Below are positions 7,204 to 14,700 of a stretch of 14,895 nt of DNA, in pieces. The DNA lies in the NCBI GenBank assembly GCA_023420795.1, contig JAEZVM010000205.1:1-14895 (forward strand), written 5' to 3'. Numbering within the stretch: position 1 is the first letter of the stretch; every line of letters starts with the position of its first letter. Both the position numbers and the translations under genes were made by a program. The DNA comes from Pseudomonadota bacterium. GTDB taxonomy: Bacteria; Pseudomonadota; Gammaproteobacteria; Burkholderiales; Burkholderiaceae_D. A model generated the notes under the pieces. It was not told the DNA's origin and did no database searches. It was given only the letters and a program-made list of their open reading frames with translations.

Positions 7204-7218
7204 TGAAAAAGCTTTTCA
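7204..7218. promoter_or_regulatory. candidate LysR-type operator, proximal dyad
   Basis: TGAAAA (7204-7209) and TTTTCA (7213-7218) form a 6-bp dyad around AGC, with the same TGAA/TTCA ends as the dyad just upstream. The centres (7190 and 7211) are 21 bp apart, two helical turns, so both would lie on the same face of the DNA. This fits the distal recognition site plus proximal activation site layout of LysR regulators, although the half-site spacing here is two bases wider. Confidence 0.45.
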
Positions 7219-7263
7219 CTCCCATACCGCCTGCGCCACCCTCACGGCAGCAGGGTATTTCGC

Positions 7264-7269
7264 TACACT
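7264..7269 (+). promoter_or_regulatory. candidate -10 box for glcDEF
   Basis: TACACT matches the -10 consensus at four of six positions and lies 33 bases before the glcD ATG. At 17 bases upstream stands CTCACG, which matches only three of six -35 positions. A weak promoter of this kind agrees with positive control through the two dyads upstream. The AGGA of the glcD leader (7298-7301) is unusually close to the ATG at 7303. Confidence 0.4.
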
Positions 7270-7302
7270 GTCCGATCTCCCTGCAGTATCGATAAACAGG
7301 AT

Positions 7303-8790
7303 ATGAACTCTCCTTCCCAACCACGATTCACGATTGAACGCCAGCGCGAAGTCGTCAGTGCCCTGCGTGCGCTGCTGCCCGAATCCTGCGTGCTGTTCAA
7401 TGAAGAAGATACGCGGCCTTATGAATGCGACGGCCTTTCCGCCTACCGGCAACTGCCGATGGTGGTGGTGCTGCCGCAGAACGAGGCGCAGGTGGTCGCA
7501 ATTCTGAAGAGCTGCCGCGAGCTGAAGGTGCCGATCGTGCCGCGCGGCGCCGGCACCGGCCTGTCCGGCGGCGCGATGCCGATCGCCGACGGCGTGGTGT
7601 TGTCCACCGCGAAGCTCAACAGGATCGTGAAGGTCGATCCGTATTCGCGCACCGCGATGGTCCAGCCCGGCGTGCGCAACCTCGCGATCTCGGACGCGGC
7701 TGCCCAGCACAGCCTGTATTACGCCCCCGATCCGTCGTCGCAGATTGCCTGCACCATCGGCGGCAACGTCGCGGAAAACTCCGGCGGCGTGCACTGCCTG
7801 AAATACGGCCTGACCGTGCACAATGTGCTGCGCGTGCGCATGGTCACCATCGATGGCGACATCGTCGAGCTCGGCAGCGGCGCGCTGGATGCGCCCGGCC
7901 TCGACCTGCTGGCGGTGTTCATCGGTTCCGAAGGCATGCTTGGCGTAGTCACCGAAGTTACGGTCAAGCTGGTACCGAAGCCGCAGACGGCGCGCGTAAT
8001 CATGGCGTCCTTCGACGATGTGGTGAAGGGCGGCGATGCAGTCGCCAATGTGATCGCAGCCGGCATCATCCCGGCCGGCCTGGAAATGATGGACAAGACG
8101 TCATCGCGCATGGTCGAGCCCTTCGTCAATGCCGGCTACGACACCGAGGCGGAAGCGATCCTGCTGTGCGAATCGGACGGCATCCCGGAAGAGGTCGAGG
8201 AAGAAATCGCGCGCATGAGCGAAGTGCTGAAAGGCTCCGGTGCGACCGCGATCGCGGTGTCGCAGAACGAGGCCGAGCGCCTGCGTTTCTGGTCCGGCCG
8301 CAAGAATGCATTTCCGGCGGCGGGCCGCATCTCGCCCGACTACTACTGCATGGACGGCACCATTCCGCGCAAGCATCTCGCGCAGGTGCTCACCCGCATC
8401 GCCGAAATGGAAGGCAAGTACGGCCTGCGCTGCGCGAACGTATTCCATGCGGGCGACGGCAACCTGCATCCGCTGATCCTGTTCGATGCGAACAAGCCGG
8501 GCGAATTCGAGCGTGCCGAAGCCTTCGGAGCCGACATCCTCGCGCTGTGCGTCGAGGTCGGCGGCACCATCACCGGCGAGCACGGCGTCGGCATCGAGAA
8601 GATCAACTCGATGTGCGTGCAATTCTCGCCGAAGGAGCTGGAAGCCTTCTTCGCGGTTAAGCGCGCATTCGACACCGCCTTCCTGCTCAATCCTGACAAG
8701 GCGATCCCGACGCTCAACCGCTGCGCCGAAAACGGCAAGATGCGCGTGACCGGCGGCCAGATGAAATTCGCGCACCTGCCGCGCTTTTAA
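7303..8790 (+). CDS. glcD: glycolate oxidase FAD subunit GlcD
   Basis: GlcD is the FAD-linked catalytic subunit of the membrane-associated glycolate oxidase, which oxidises glycolate to glyoxylate and can also take D-lactate. The product is 495 residues; E. coli GlcD has 499. Motifs seen are EEDTRPYECDGLSAYR (34-49), the FAD PP-loop VPRGAGTGLSGGAMP (79-93), GGNVAENSGGVHCLKYG (153-169) and FIGSEGMLGVVTEV (206-219). The catalytic region has NVFHAGDGNLHP (379-390) and GGTITGEHGVGIEK (420-433). The C-terminal NPDKAIPT is typical of GlcD. The gene is first in a tight glcD-glcE-glcF operon, 12 bases from glcE. It is a distant paralogue of the flavoprotein two genes upstream; the two share fold and motifs but belong to different subgroups. 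Confidence 0.96.
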   Translation: MNSPSQPRFTIERQREVVSALRALLPESCVLFNEEDTRPYECDGLSAYRQLPMVVVLPQNEAQVVAILKSCRELKVPIVPRGAGTGLSGGAMPIADGVVLSTAKLNRIVKVDPYSRTAMVQPGVRNLAISDAAAQHSLYYAPDPSSQIACTIGGNVAENSGGVHCLKYGLTVHNVLRVRMVTIDGDIVELGSGALDAPGLDLLAVFIGSEGMLGVVTEVTVKLVPKPQTARVIMASFDDVVKGGDAVANVIAAGIIPAGLEMMDKTSSRMVEPFVNAGYDTEAEAILLCESDGIPEEVEEEIARMSEVLKGSGATAIAVSQNEAERLRFWSGRKNAFPAAGRISPDYYCMDGTIPRKHLAQVLTRIAEMEGKYGLRCANVFHAGDGNLHPLILFDANKPGEFERAEAFGADILALCVEVGGTITGEHGVGIEKINSMCVQFSPKELEAFFAVKRAFDTAFLLNPDKAIPTLNRCAENGKMRVTGGQMKFAHLPRF

Positions 8791-8802
8791 CCCGACTGAA
8801 GA

Positions 8803-9870
8803 ATGGAACAGGCACTACAACAATTCCGCGACCGCATCGCGTCGGCCACCGTCAGCAGGACGCCGCTGCGCATTCGCGGCGGCGGCAGTAAGGACTGGTA
8901 CGGCCAGTCGCTACAGGGGGAAGTTCTCGATACGCGCGACCATACCGGCATCATTGCCTACGACCCGACCGAGCTGGTGATCACTGCGCGCTGCGGTACG
9001 CCCTTGGCCGAAATCGAAGCGGCGCTGGCCGAGCGCAAGCAGATGCTCGCCTTCGAACCGCCGCACTTTGGTGCCGATTCCACGATCGGCGGCGTGGTTG
9101 CAGCCGGCCTGTCCGGTCCGCGCCGGCAGGCGGTCGGCGCGGTGCGCGACTTCGTGCTCGGCGCAACGCTGATGGACGGCAAGGGCGAACTGCTGCGCTT
9201 CGGCGGGCAGGTGATGAAGAATGTCGCCGGCTATGACGTGTCGCGCCTGCTGGCCGGCTCGCTCGGTACGCTCGGGCTGATCACCGAAGTGTCGCTGAAG
9301 GTGCTGCCGCAGCCCTTCTGCGAAACCACGCTGCGCTTTGCAATGCGCAAGACTGAAGCGATCGAGCAGCTGAACCGCTGGGGCGGGCAGCCCTTGCCAA
9401 TATCCGCCAGCGCCTGGCATGGCGGCCTGCTGATCGTGCGCCTGTCCGGTGCGGAAGCAGCGGTCAAGGCGGCGGTGCAGAAGATGGGCGGCGAACAGGT
9501 CAGCAATGCCAATGCATTCTGGACCGGCGTGCGCGACCAGACCAATGAATTCTTCGCTGCGACCAGCGGCCCTGCAAGCCTGTGGCGGCTGTCGCTGCCG
9601 TCGGTGACGCCGCCGCTTGTGCTGGAGGGCGAGCAGTTGATCGAATGGGGCGGCGGGCAGCGCTGGCTGCGCACCGATCTCGATGCCGCCACGATCCGCT
9701 CCGCAGCCGAACAGGTTGGAGGCCATGCGACGCTGTTCCGCAGTGCTGACAAGAGCGCCGGTGTGTTCCATCCGCTCGCGCCGGCTGTGGCCGCAATCCA
9801 TCGCAATCTGAAGAATGCATTCGATCCGTCCGGCATTTTCAATCCGGGACGGATGTATAAAGAGTTTTAA
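8803..9870 (+). CDS. glcE: glycolate oxidase FAD-binding subunit GlcE
   Basis: GlcE is the second flavin-binding subunit of glycolate oxidase and is needed for activity of the GlcDEF complex. The 355-residue product (E. coli 350) is a shortened FAD_binding_4 protein. It has the PP-loop LRIRGGGSKDWYG (22-34), FEPPHFG (84-90), TIGGVVAAGLSGPRRQAVGA (94-113) and KNVAGYDVSRLLAGSLGTLG (139-158). It lacks the GEHGVG catalytic region of GlcD, as expected for GlcE. It ends NAFDPSGIFNPGRMYKEF, the usual GlcE tail. The start at 8803 follows glcD by 12 bases with a weak GAAGA ribosome-binding site; the stop is two bases before the glcF ATG, so translation is likely coupled. Confidence 0.95.
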   Translation: MEQALQQFRDRIASATVSRTPLRIRGGGSKDWYGQSLQGEVLDTRDHTGIIAYDPTELVITARCGTPLAEIEAALAERKQMLAFEPPHFGADSTIGGVVAAGLSGPRRQAVGAVRDFVLGATLMDGKGELLRFGGQVMKNVAGYDVSRLLAGSLGTLGLITEVSLKVLPQPFCETTLRFAMRKTEAIEQLNRWGGQPLPISASAWHGGLLIVRLSGAEAAVKAAVQKMGGEQVSNANAFWTGVRDQTNEFFAATSGPASLWRLSLPSVTPPLVLEGEQLIEWGGGQRWLRTDLDAATIRSAAEQVGGHATLFRSADKSAGVFHPLAPAVAAIHRNLKNAFDPSGIFNPGRMYKEF

Positions 9871-9872
9871 GC

Positions 9873-11105
9873 ATGCAAACCAATCTCGCAGATTTCATCA
9901 AGAACACCCGTGACGGCGAGGAAGCCGACGCGATCCTGCGCAAGTGCGTGCACTGCGGTTTCTGCACCGCGACTTGCCCGACCTATCAGCTGCTCGGCGA
10001 CGAGCTTGACGGCCCGCGCGGCCGCATCTATCTGATGAAGCAGGTATTGGAAGGCAAGCAGGCGACGTTCAAGACCATGACGCACCTGGACCGCTGCCTG
10101 ACCTGCCGCAACTGCGAATCTACCTGCCCGTCCGGCGTGCAGTACGGCCGCCTCGTTGATATCGGCCGCAACATCGTGGAGCAGCAGGTGAAGCGTCCGC
10201 TGTCGCAGCGCATCGCGCGCAGCGTGCTGAAGGAAACGCTGCCGCGCAAATGGCTTTTCACGCCGGCGATGAAGGCTGGGCAACTGATGCGCTCGCTGCT
10301 GCCGGAGGTATTGAAGAACAAGGTGCCGGCGAAGCAGCATGCGGGCGCATGGCCGACCATGCAGCACGCGCGCAAGATGCTGCTGCTGGATGGTTGTGTG
10401 CAGCCGGCGATGGCGCCGAACATCAATGCTTCAGCCGCGCGTGTGCTCGACGCGCTCGGCGTGCAGCTCGTCGTCGCGCCCAAGGCTGGCTGCTGCGGAG
10501 CGATCCGCTATCACATGAATGACCAGGATGGCGGCCTGAACGACATGCGCAATAACATCGACGCATGGTGGCCGTATGTGGAAGCGGGCGCGGAAGCGAT
10601 CGTGATGACCGCATCGGGCTGCGGCGTTACCGTCAAGGATTACGGGCATCTGCTCGCGCATGACGAGCAATATGCGATAAAGGCAAGGCGCATTTCGGAG
10701 CTGACGAAGGACCTGAGCGAAATCCTGCCGGCGTTCGAAGCGGAGTTGCAGAAGAAACTGAGAGGGAAGATTGGCAAGCGCATTGCCTGGCATCCGCCCT
10801 GCACGCTGCAGCACGGCCAGCAGATCCGCGGCAAGGTCGAAGGCCTGCTGCGCGCGATCGGCGTCGATGTGCAGCTATGCGCCGACAGCCATTTGTGCTG
10901 CGGTTCGGCGGGAACGTATTCGGTGCTGCAGCCGGAACTGTCATACCAGCTGCGCGACAACAAGCTGAAGAACCTGCAGGCGACCGGTGCGGAGATGATC
11001 GTGTCGGCGAATATCGGTTGCCAGACGCATCTGCAGTCGGGCACCGACATGCCGGTCAGTCACTGGATTGAACTGGTGGACAAGGCGCTGAATAGCGCGA
11101 AATAG
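9873..11105 (+). CDS. glcF: glycolate oxidase iron-sulfur subunit GlcF
   Basis: GlcF carries the iron-sulfur clusters that move electrons from the flavin subunits towards the quinone pool at the inner membrane. The 410-residue product (E. coli 407) has two ferredoxin-type 4Fe-4S motifs: Cys25-28-31-35 (CVHCGFCTATCP) and Cys75-78-81-85 (CLTCRNCESTCP). Two CCG domains follow, with CCGAIRYH at 207-214 and CCGSAGTYS at 342-350, and further cysteines at Cys250 and Cys310 in their partner motifs. No transmembrane segment is evident, so membrane association is peripheral. It is the last gene of the operon. Unlike E. coli, no glcG, glcB (malate synthase) or glcA (permease) follows, so glyoxylate must be handled by genes elsewhere. 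Confidence 0.96.
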   Translation: MQTNLADFIKNTRDGEEADAILRKCVHCGFCTATCPTYQLLGDELDGPRGRIYLMKQVLEGKQATFKTMTHLDRCLTCRNCESTCPSGVQYGRLVDIGRNIVEQQVKRPLSQRIARSVLKETLPRKWLFTPAMKAGQLMRSLLPEVLKNKVPAKQHAGAWPTMQHARKMLLLDGCVQPAMAPNINASAARVLDALGVQLVVAPKAGCCGAIRYHMNDQDGGLNDMRNNIDAWWPYVEAGAEAIVMTASGCGVTVKDYGHLLAHDEQYAIKARRISELTKDLSEILPAFEAELQKKLRGKIGKRIAWHPPCTLQHGQQIRGKVEGLLRAIGVDVQLCADSHLCCGSAGTYSVLQPELSYQLRDNKLKNLQATGAEMIVSANIGCQTHLQSGTDMPVSHWIELVDKALNSAK

Positions 11106-11138
11106 CGTCGTTGGTTCGGAAGCGGGGTTGCGAAATCG

Positions 11139-11184
11139 TGTCATCCCGAACGAATGTGAGGGATCTCATCCGTTTGGGATGACA
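11139..11184. repeat. REP-like intergenic palindrome between convergent genes
   Basis: TGTCATCCCGAACG (11139-11152) pairs with CGTTTGGGATGACA (11171-11184) in a 14-bp stem with one G-T wobble. Inside it a second small hairpin, TGAG-GGAT-CTCA, occupies 11157-11168. Outer ends of the TGTCATCCC...GGGATGACA type resemble dispersed intergenic palindromes seen in many proteobacterial genomes, from memory. Its place between the glcF stop and the end of the convergent peroxidase gene suggests a role in mRNA 3' ends or termination. Only one copy is in this window, so repetitiveness is not shown here. Confidence 0.65.
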
Positions 11185-11204
11185 GGGGGCGCTGGGCCTG
11201 TAAA

Positions 11205-11690
11205 TCACTCCGCTAGCAGCTTCTCGATATCGGCCATCAGTTCCTTCGGCTCGGTCCGTGGCGCATAGCGCTTGTACACCGTGCCGTCCTTCTTCACCAG
11301 GAACTTGGTGAAATTCCACTTGATCGCTTCGGTACCCATGATGCCGGGCGCTTCGCTTTTAAGGTGCCGGAACAGCGGATGCGCATTGTCGCCGTTCACA
11401 TCGATTTTCGCGAACAACGGGAAAGTCACGCCGTAGTTCTTTTCGCAGAACGCACCGATCTCATCGGCCGAACCCGGCTCCTGCCTGCCGAACTGGTTGC
11501 ACGGAAAGCCGAGCACCTCGACGCCCTTGTCCTTGAACTGCTGGTACACCGCTTCCAGCCCCTTGTACTGCGGCGTGAAACCGCACTCGCTTGCGGTATT
11601 GACGATCAACAGCACCTTGCCGCGATACTGCGCAAGATCGACCGGCGCGCCGCCAAGGCTGTCTGCCTTGAAGCCGTAGATGTCGTTCAT
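11205..11690 (-). CDS. glutathione peroxidase family protein (BtuE/GpxA-like)
   Basis: This is a thiol peroxidase that reduces hydrogen peroxide and organic or lipid hydroperoxides. The 161-residue product is a full-length bacterial member. The catalytic residues are all present: Cys36 in NTASECGFT, Gln70 in GFPCNQFGRQEPG, and Trp125-Asn126 in IKWNFTKFLV. Cys82 (GAFCEKNYG) sits where the resolving cysteine of thioredoxin-dependent family members is found, so thioredoxin rather than glutathione may be the reductant. That is inferred from the family. There is no signal peptide; it should be cytoplasmic. Its ATG overlaps the pilU TGA by four bases, making it the last gene of the pilT-pilU operon. 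Confidence 0.94.
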   Translation of the reverse strand: MNDIYGFKADSLGGAPVDLAQYRGKVLLIVNTASECGFTPQYKGLEAVYQQFKDKGVEVLGFPCNQFGRQEPGSADEIGAFCEKNYGVTFPLFAKIDVNGDNAHPLFRHLKSEAPGIMGTEAIKWNFTKFLVKKDGTVYKRYAPRTEPKELMADIEKLLAE

Positions 11691-12823
11691 ACGATTCCCA
11701 GATGTTCGGTACCCTTGCTCAGATCACGGCCATGCGCTTCCTTGCCGTGCAGCTTGATCGACAGGCGCAGGTCGTTGACCGAATCGGCGTTACGTAATGC
11801 ATCTTCGTAGGAAATCTTGTCCGCTTCGTACAGATCGAACAGCGCCTGGTCGAAAGTCTGCATGCCGAGCTCGCGCGACTTCTTCATGATTTCCTTGATT
11901 TCATGCACTTCGCCCTTGAAGATCAGGTCGGAAACCAGCGGCGAATTCAGCATTACCTCGACGGCGGCGCAACGCCCCTTGATGTCCTTCAGCGGAATCA
12001 GGCGCTGCGAAATCATCGCCTTCAGATTGAGCGACAAATCCATCAAAAGTTGCGCGCGGCGCTCTTCCGGGAAGAAGTTGATGATGCGATCCAGCGCCTG
12101 GTTCGCGCTGTTGGCGTGCATTGTCGCCAGGCACAGGTGGCCGGTTTCGGCGAACGCGATTGCATAGTCCATCGTTTCGCGGTCGCGGATCTCGCCGATC
12201 AGGATCACGTCCGGCGCCTGCCGCAGCGTGTTCTTCAGCGCGGTAAACCAATCCTCGGTGTCGACGCCGACCTCGCGCTGCGTGACGATGCAGTTCTTGT
12301 GCGGATGCACGTATTCGACCGGGTCCTCGATCGTGATGATGTGGCCGTAGCTGTTCTCGTTGCGATAGCCGACCATGCCGGCTAACGTGGTCGATTTGCC
12401 CGAGCCGGTCGCGCCGACCATGATGACGAGGCCGCGCTTAGTCATCGCCACTTCCTTCAGCACTTCCGGCACGCCAAGGTCTTCCAGTTTCGGGATCGCG
12501 GTGGTGATCGTGCGCAGCACCATGCCGACCTTGCCCTGCTGGACGAAGGCGGACACGCGGAAGCGGCCAAGGCCGCCGGGGCTGATCGCGAAGTTGCATT
12601 CCTTGGTCGCTTCGAACTCCGCCGCCTGCTTGTCGTTCATGATCGCGCGCGCCAGTTCGACCGTATGCGCCGGCAGCAGCGGCTGGTTCGATACCGGCGT
12701 CATCTTGCCGTCAATCTTGAAGGCCGGCGGGAAGTCCGCCGTGATGAAAAGGTCCGATCCGTTCTTGCTCGTCATCAGACGCAGCAGGTCGTGCATGAAC
12801 TTCGTGGCCTGATCCCGTTCCAT
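11687..12823 (-). CDS. pilU: type IV pilus retraction ATPase PilU
   Basis: PilU is the accessory hexameric ATPase that helps PilT retract type IV pili at the inner-membrane base of the machine. The 378-residue product has the GspE/PilT secretion ATPase layout. Walker A is GATGSGKSTT (137-146), the Asp box is IITIEDPVEYVH (162-173), Walker B is DVILIGEIRD (205-214) and the His box is TGHLCLATMHANSA (227-240). The AIRNLIRE motif of PilT is replaced by SPLVSDLIFKGE and there is a longer C-terminal tail, both of which identify PilU rather than PilT. A good ribosome-binding site, AAGGAAA on the minus strand (12828-12834), precedes the ATG. It follows pilT by 52 bases with no terminator, and its end overlaps the peroxidase start. 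Confidence 0.96.
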   Translation of the reverse strand: MERDQATKFMHDLLRLMTSKNGSDLFITADFPPAFKIDGKMTPVSNQPLLPAHTVELARAIMNDKQAAEFEATKECNFAISPGGLGRFRVSAFVQQGKVGMVLRTITTAIPKLEDLGVPEVLKEVAMTKRGLVIMVGATGSGKSTTLAGMVGYRNENSYGHIITIEDPVEYVHPHKNCIVTQREVGVDTEDWFTALKNTLRQAPDVILIGEIRDRETMDYAIAFAETGHLCLATMHANSANQALDRIINFFPEERRAQLLMDLSLNLKAMISQRLIPLKDIKGRCAAVEVMLNSPLVSDLIFKGEVHEIKEIMKKSRELGMQTFDQALFDLYEADKISYEDALRNADSVNDLRLSIKLHGKEAHGRDLSKGTEHLGIV

Positions 12824-12875
12824 GTGCTTTCCTTGTTATGTGATGCGGGTTTGGTGTCCCGTCTGATCGGACATT

Positions 12876-13919
12876 TTAGCCGGGGAAGTTTTCCGGCGTC
12901 TTTGCGGCGGCGCGCGCGGCGGCGGCGGAAATCACGTTGCGGCGCACCAGGTCGGTCAGGTTCTGGTCCAGCGTCTGCATGCCGACATTGCTGCCGGTCT
13001 GGATCGCCGAATACATCTGCGCCACTTTCGCCTCGCGGATCAGGTTGCGGATCGCCGGCGTGCCGAGCATGATCTCGTGCGCGGCGACGCGGCCGCTGCC
13101 GTCCTTGGTCTTCAACAGCGTCTGCGAAATCACCGCCTGCAGCGATTCGGACAGCATCGCGCGCACCATTTCCTTTTCTTCGGCCGGGAACACATCGACG
13201 ATACGGTCGATGGTCTTTGCCGCCGATGAGGTGTGCAGCGTGCCGAACACGAGGTGGCCGGTTTCGGCGGCGGTCAGGGCGAGGCGGATGGTTTCGAGGT
13301 CACGCAATTCGCCGACCAGGATTGCATCCGGGTCTTCACGCAGCGCCGAGCGCAGCGCGTTGTTGAACGACATCGTGTGCGGGCCGACTTCGCGCTGGTT
13401 GATCAGGCACTTCTTCGATTCATGCACGAATTCGATCGGGTCTTCCACCGTCAGTATGTGCGCGTATTCGGTTTCGTTCAGGTGGTTGATCATCGCCGCC
13501 AGCGTGGTCGATTTACCGGAGCCGGTCGGGCCGGTCACCAACACCAGGCCGCGCGGCTTCAATGCCAGTTCGGCGAAGATTTTCGGTGCATTCAACTGCT
13601 CCAGCGTCAGTACCTTTGACGGAATGGTGCGCAGCACCGCCGCCGCGCCGCGATCCTGATTGAAGGCGTTGACGCGGAAACGCGCCAGGCCGGGAATCGC
13701 AAAGGAAAAGTCGCATTCGAGAACTTCCTCGTACGCCTTGCGCTGGCCGTCGTTCATGATGTCATAGATCATGCCGTGCACGTCGCGATGCTCCAGCGGC
13801 GGCAGGTTGATGCGGCGTACATCGCCATGCACGCGAATCATCGGCGGCAGGCCAGAAGAAAGGTGCAAGTCGGAGGCGTTGTTCTTGACGGCAAAGGCGA
13901 GGAGTTCGGAAATGTCCAT
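12876..13919 (-). CDS. pilT: type IV pilus twitching motility retraction ATPase PilT
   Basis: PilT is the main ATPase that depolymerises and retracts type IV pili, powering twitching motility and DNA uptake. The 347-residue product has the N-terminal PAS-like domain (about 1-100) and the RecA-like core. Walker A is GPTGSGKST (130-138), the Asp box is ILTVEDPIEFVH (155-166), Walker B is DAILVGELRD (198-207, with Glu204 catalytic) and the His box is TGHLVFGTLHT (220-230). The retraction motif AIRNLIRE is intact at 289-296, which separates it from PilB and PilU. Minus-strand AAGGAT (13925-13930) gives a good ribosome-binding site. It heads the pilT-pilU-peroxidase operon and is divergent from yggS, 76 bases apart, a neighbourhood common in proteobacteria. 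Confidence 0.97.
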   Translation of the reverse strand: MDISELLAFAVKNNASDLHLSSGLPPMIRVHGDVRRINLPPLEHRDVHGMIYDIMNDGQRKAYEEVLECDFSFAIPGLARFRVNAFNQDRGAAAVLRTIPSKVLTLEQLNAPKIFAELALKPRGLVLVTGPTGSGKSTTLAAMINHLNETEYAHILTVEDPIEFVHESKKCLINQREVGPHTMSFNNALRSALREDPDAILVGELRDLETIRLALTAAETGHLVFGTLHTSSAAKTIDRIVDVFPAEEKEMVRAMLSESLQAVISQTLLKTKDGSGRVAAHEIMLGTPAIRNLIREAKVAQMYSAIQTGSNVGMQTLDQNLTDLVRRNVISAAAARAAAKTPENFPG

Positions 13920-13920
13920 T

Positions 13921-13926
13921 TATAAT
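13921..13926 (+). promoter_or_regulatory. candidate -10 box for yggS-proC
   Basis: TATAAT is a perfect sigma-70 -10 hexamer, two bases outside the pilT start codon on the opposite strand and 69 bases before the yggS ATG. No clear -35 is found 17 bases upstream, which would lie inside pilT (CGAGGA at 13898-13903); a TTGACG at 13885-13890 is 30 bases away and too far. If used, RNA polymerase would cover the pilT ribosome-binding site region of the DNA. Confidence 0.45.
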
Positions 13927-13934
13927 CCTTCGAC

Positions 13935-13948
13935 TGGCGAAAACGCCA
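13935..13948. other. small hairpin in the pilT/yggS divergent region
   Basis: TGGCG and CGCCA form a 5-bp stem closed by an AAAA loop. It begins about nine bases after the TATAAT box, so it would be at the very 5' end of a yggS transcript. On the other strand it lies just upstream of the pilT ribosome-binding site. It may be an operator or a 5' stabilising hairpin; the short stem makes chance possible. Confidence 0.3.
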
Positions 13949-13995
13949 ATTATTAACAGTAAGACAGCTTAAGTGTTGCTTTAGGAAAACTGATT

Positions 13996-14700
13996 ATGTC
14001 CTCAATTTCGGCCAACCTGCAAGCTGTGCGCGACCGTGTTGCGACAGCGGCGCAGGCGGTGTCGCGCGAACCGCATGAGGTCGGATTGCTGGCGGTGTCG
14101 AAGACGTTCGGCGCCGATGCGGTGATCGAGGCGGCAGAAGCGGGACAGCGCGCCTTTGGCGAAAACTATCTGCAGGAAGCGCTGGACAAGATTGATGCCG
14201 TGCGCTCTGTACGCCCGGACCTCTTGCTCGAATGGCATTTCATCGGGCCGATACAGAGCAACAAGACGCGCCCGATTGCCGAGCATTTCGACTGGGTGCA
14301 TTCGGTCGATCGCGGAAAGATCGCGCAGCGTCTGTCGGAGCAACGACCGGAACACCTGTCGCCATTGAATATCTGCCTGCAGGTAAACATCAGCGGCGAG
14401 GCGAGCAAGAGCGGCGTCGCGCCGGAGGAAATTCAGGCACTGGCACAGACAGTAGCGGCGCTGCCGCGTCTGAAGCTGCGCGGCCTGATGGCGATTCCAG
14501 AGCCGGCCGAAAACATGGAGCAGCAGCGCGTGCCGTTTCGCCGCATGCGCGAGCTCTTCGACAGCCTGCGGCAGCAGGGGCTGGAGCTGGATACGCTGTC
14601 GATGGGCATGTCGGCGGACATGGATGCGGCGATCGCCGAAGGCGCGACGATCGTTAGGATAGGAACAGCCATTTTTGGACACAGAGACTATGCAAAATAA
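13996..14700 (+). CDS. yggS: YggS/YBL036C family PLP homeostasis protein
   Basis: This is a pyridoxal-phosphate-binding protein of the alanine-racemase N-terminal fold, without known catalytic turnover. It buffers PLP and affects amino-acid and keto-acid balance (family knowledge). The 234-residue product has the PLP lysine Lys36 in LLAVSKTF, GENYLQEA near 55-62, HFIGPIQSNKT (81-91), the LQVNISGEASKSG stretch, and the phosphate-binding C-terminal region SMGMSADMDAAIAEGATIVR with GTAIFG. AGGA at 13983-13986 provides the ribosome-binding site nine bases before the ATG. The downstream proC start lies inside its last codons, so the two are coupled, an association conserved across many bacteria. 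Confidence 0.95.
   Translation: MSSISANLQAVRDRVATAAQAVSREPHEVGLLAVSKTFGADAVIEAAEAGQRAFGENYLQEALDKIDAVRSVRPDLLLEWHFIGPIQSNKTRPIAEHFDWVHSVDRGKIAQRLSEQRPEHLSPLNICLQVNISGEASKSGVAPEEIQALAQTVAALPRLKLRGLMAIPEPAENMEQQRVPFRRMRELFDSLRQQGLELDTLSMGMSADMDAAIAEGATIVRIGTAIFGHRDYAK

Noticed and set aside
7181..7218. Reading the two dyads as an intrinsic terminator of the LysR gene
   Set aside because: The first stem is short and followed by GGAGC, and the second has a very AT-rich 6-bp stem; neither has a GC-rich stem with a following T-run.
7425..8660. 411-codon open frame in another frame of glcD
   Set aside because: Composition is extremely Arg-rich without hydrophobic core pattern, while glcD in the same span shows every family motif; it is a GC-rich shadow.
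8911..9801. 296-codon open frame antisense to glcE
   Set aside because: No domain or ribosome-binding site; glcE on the plus strand is complete and in a coupled operon.
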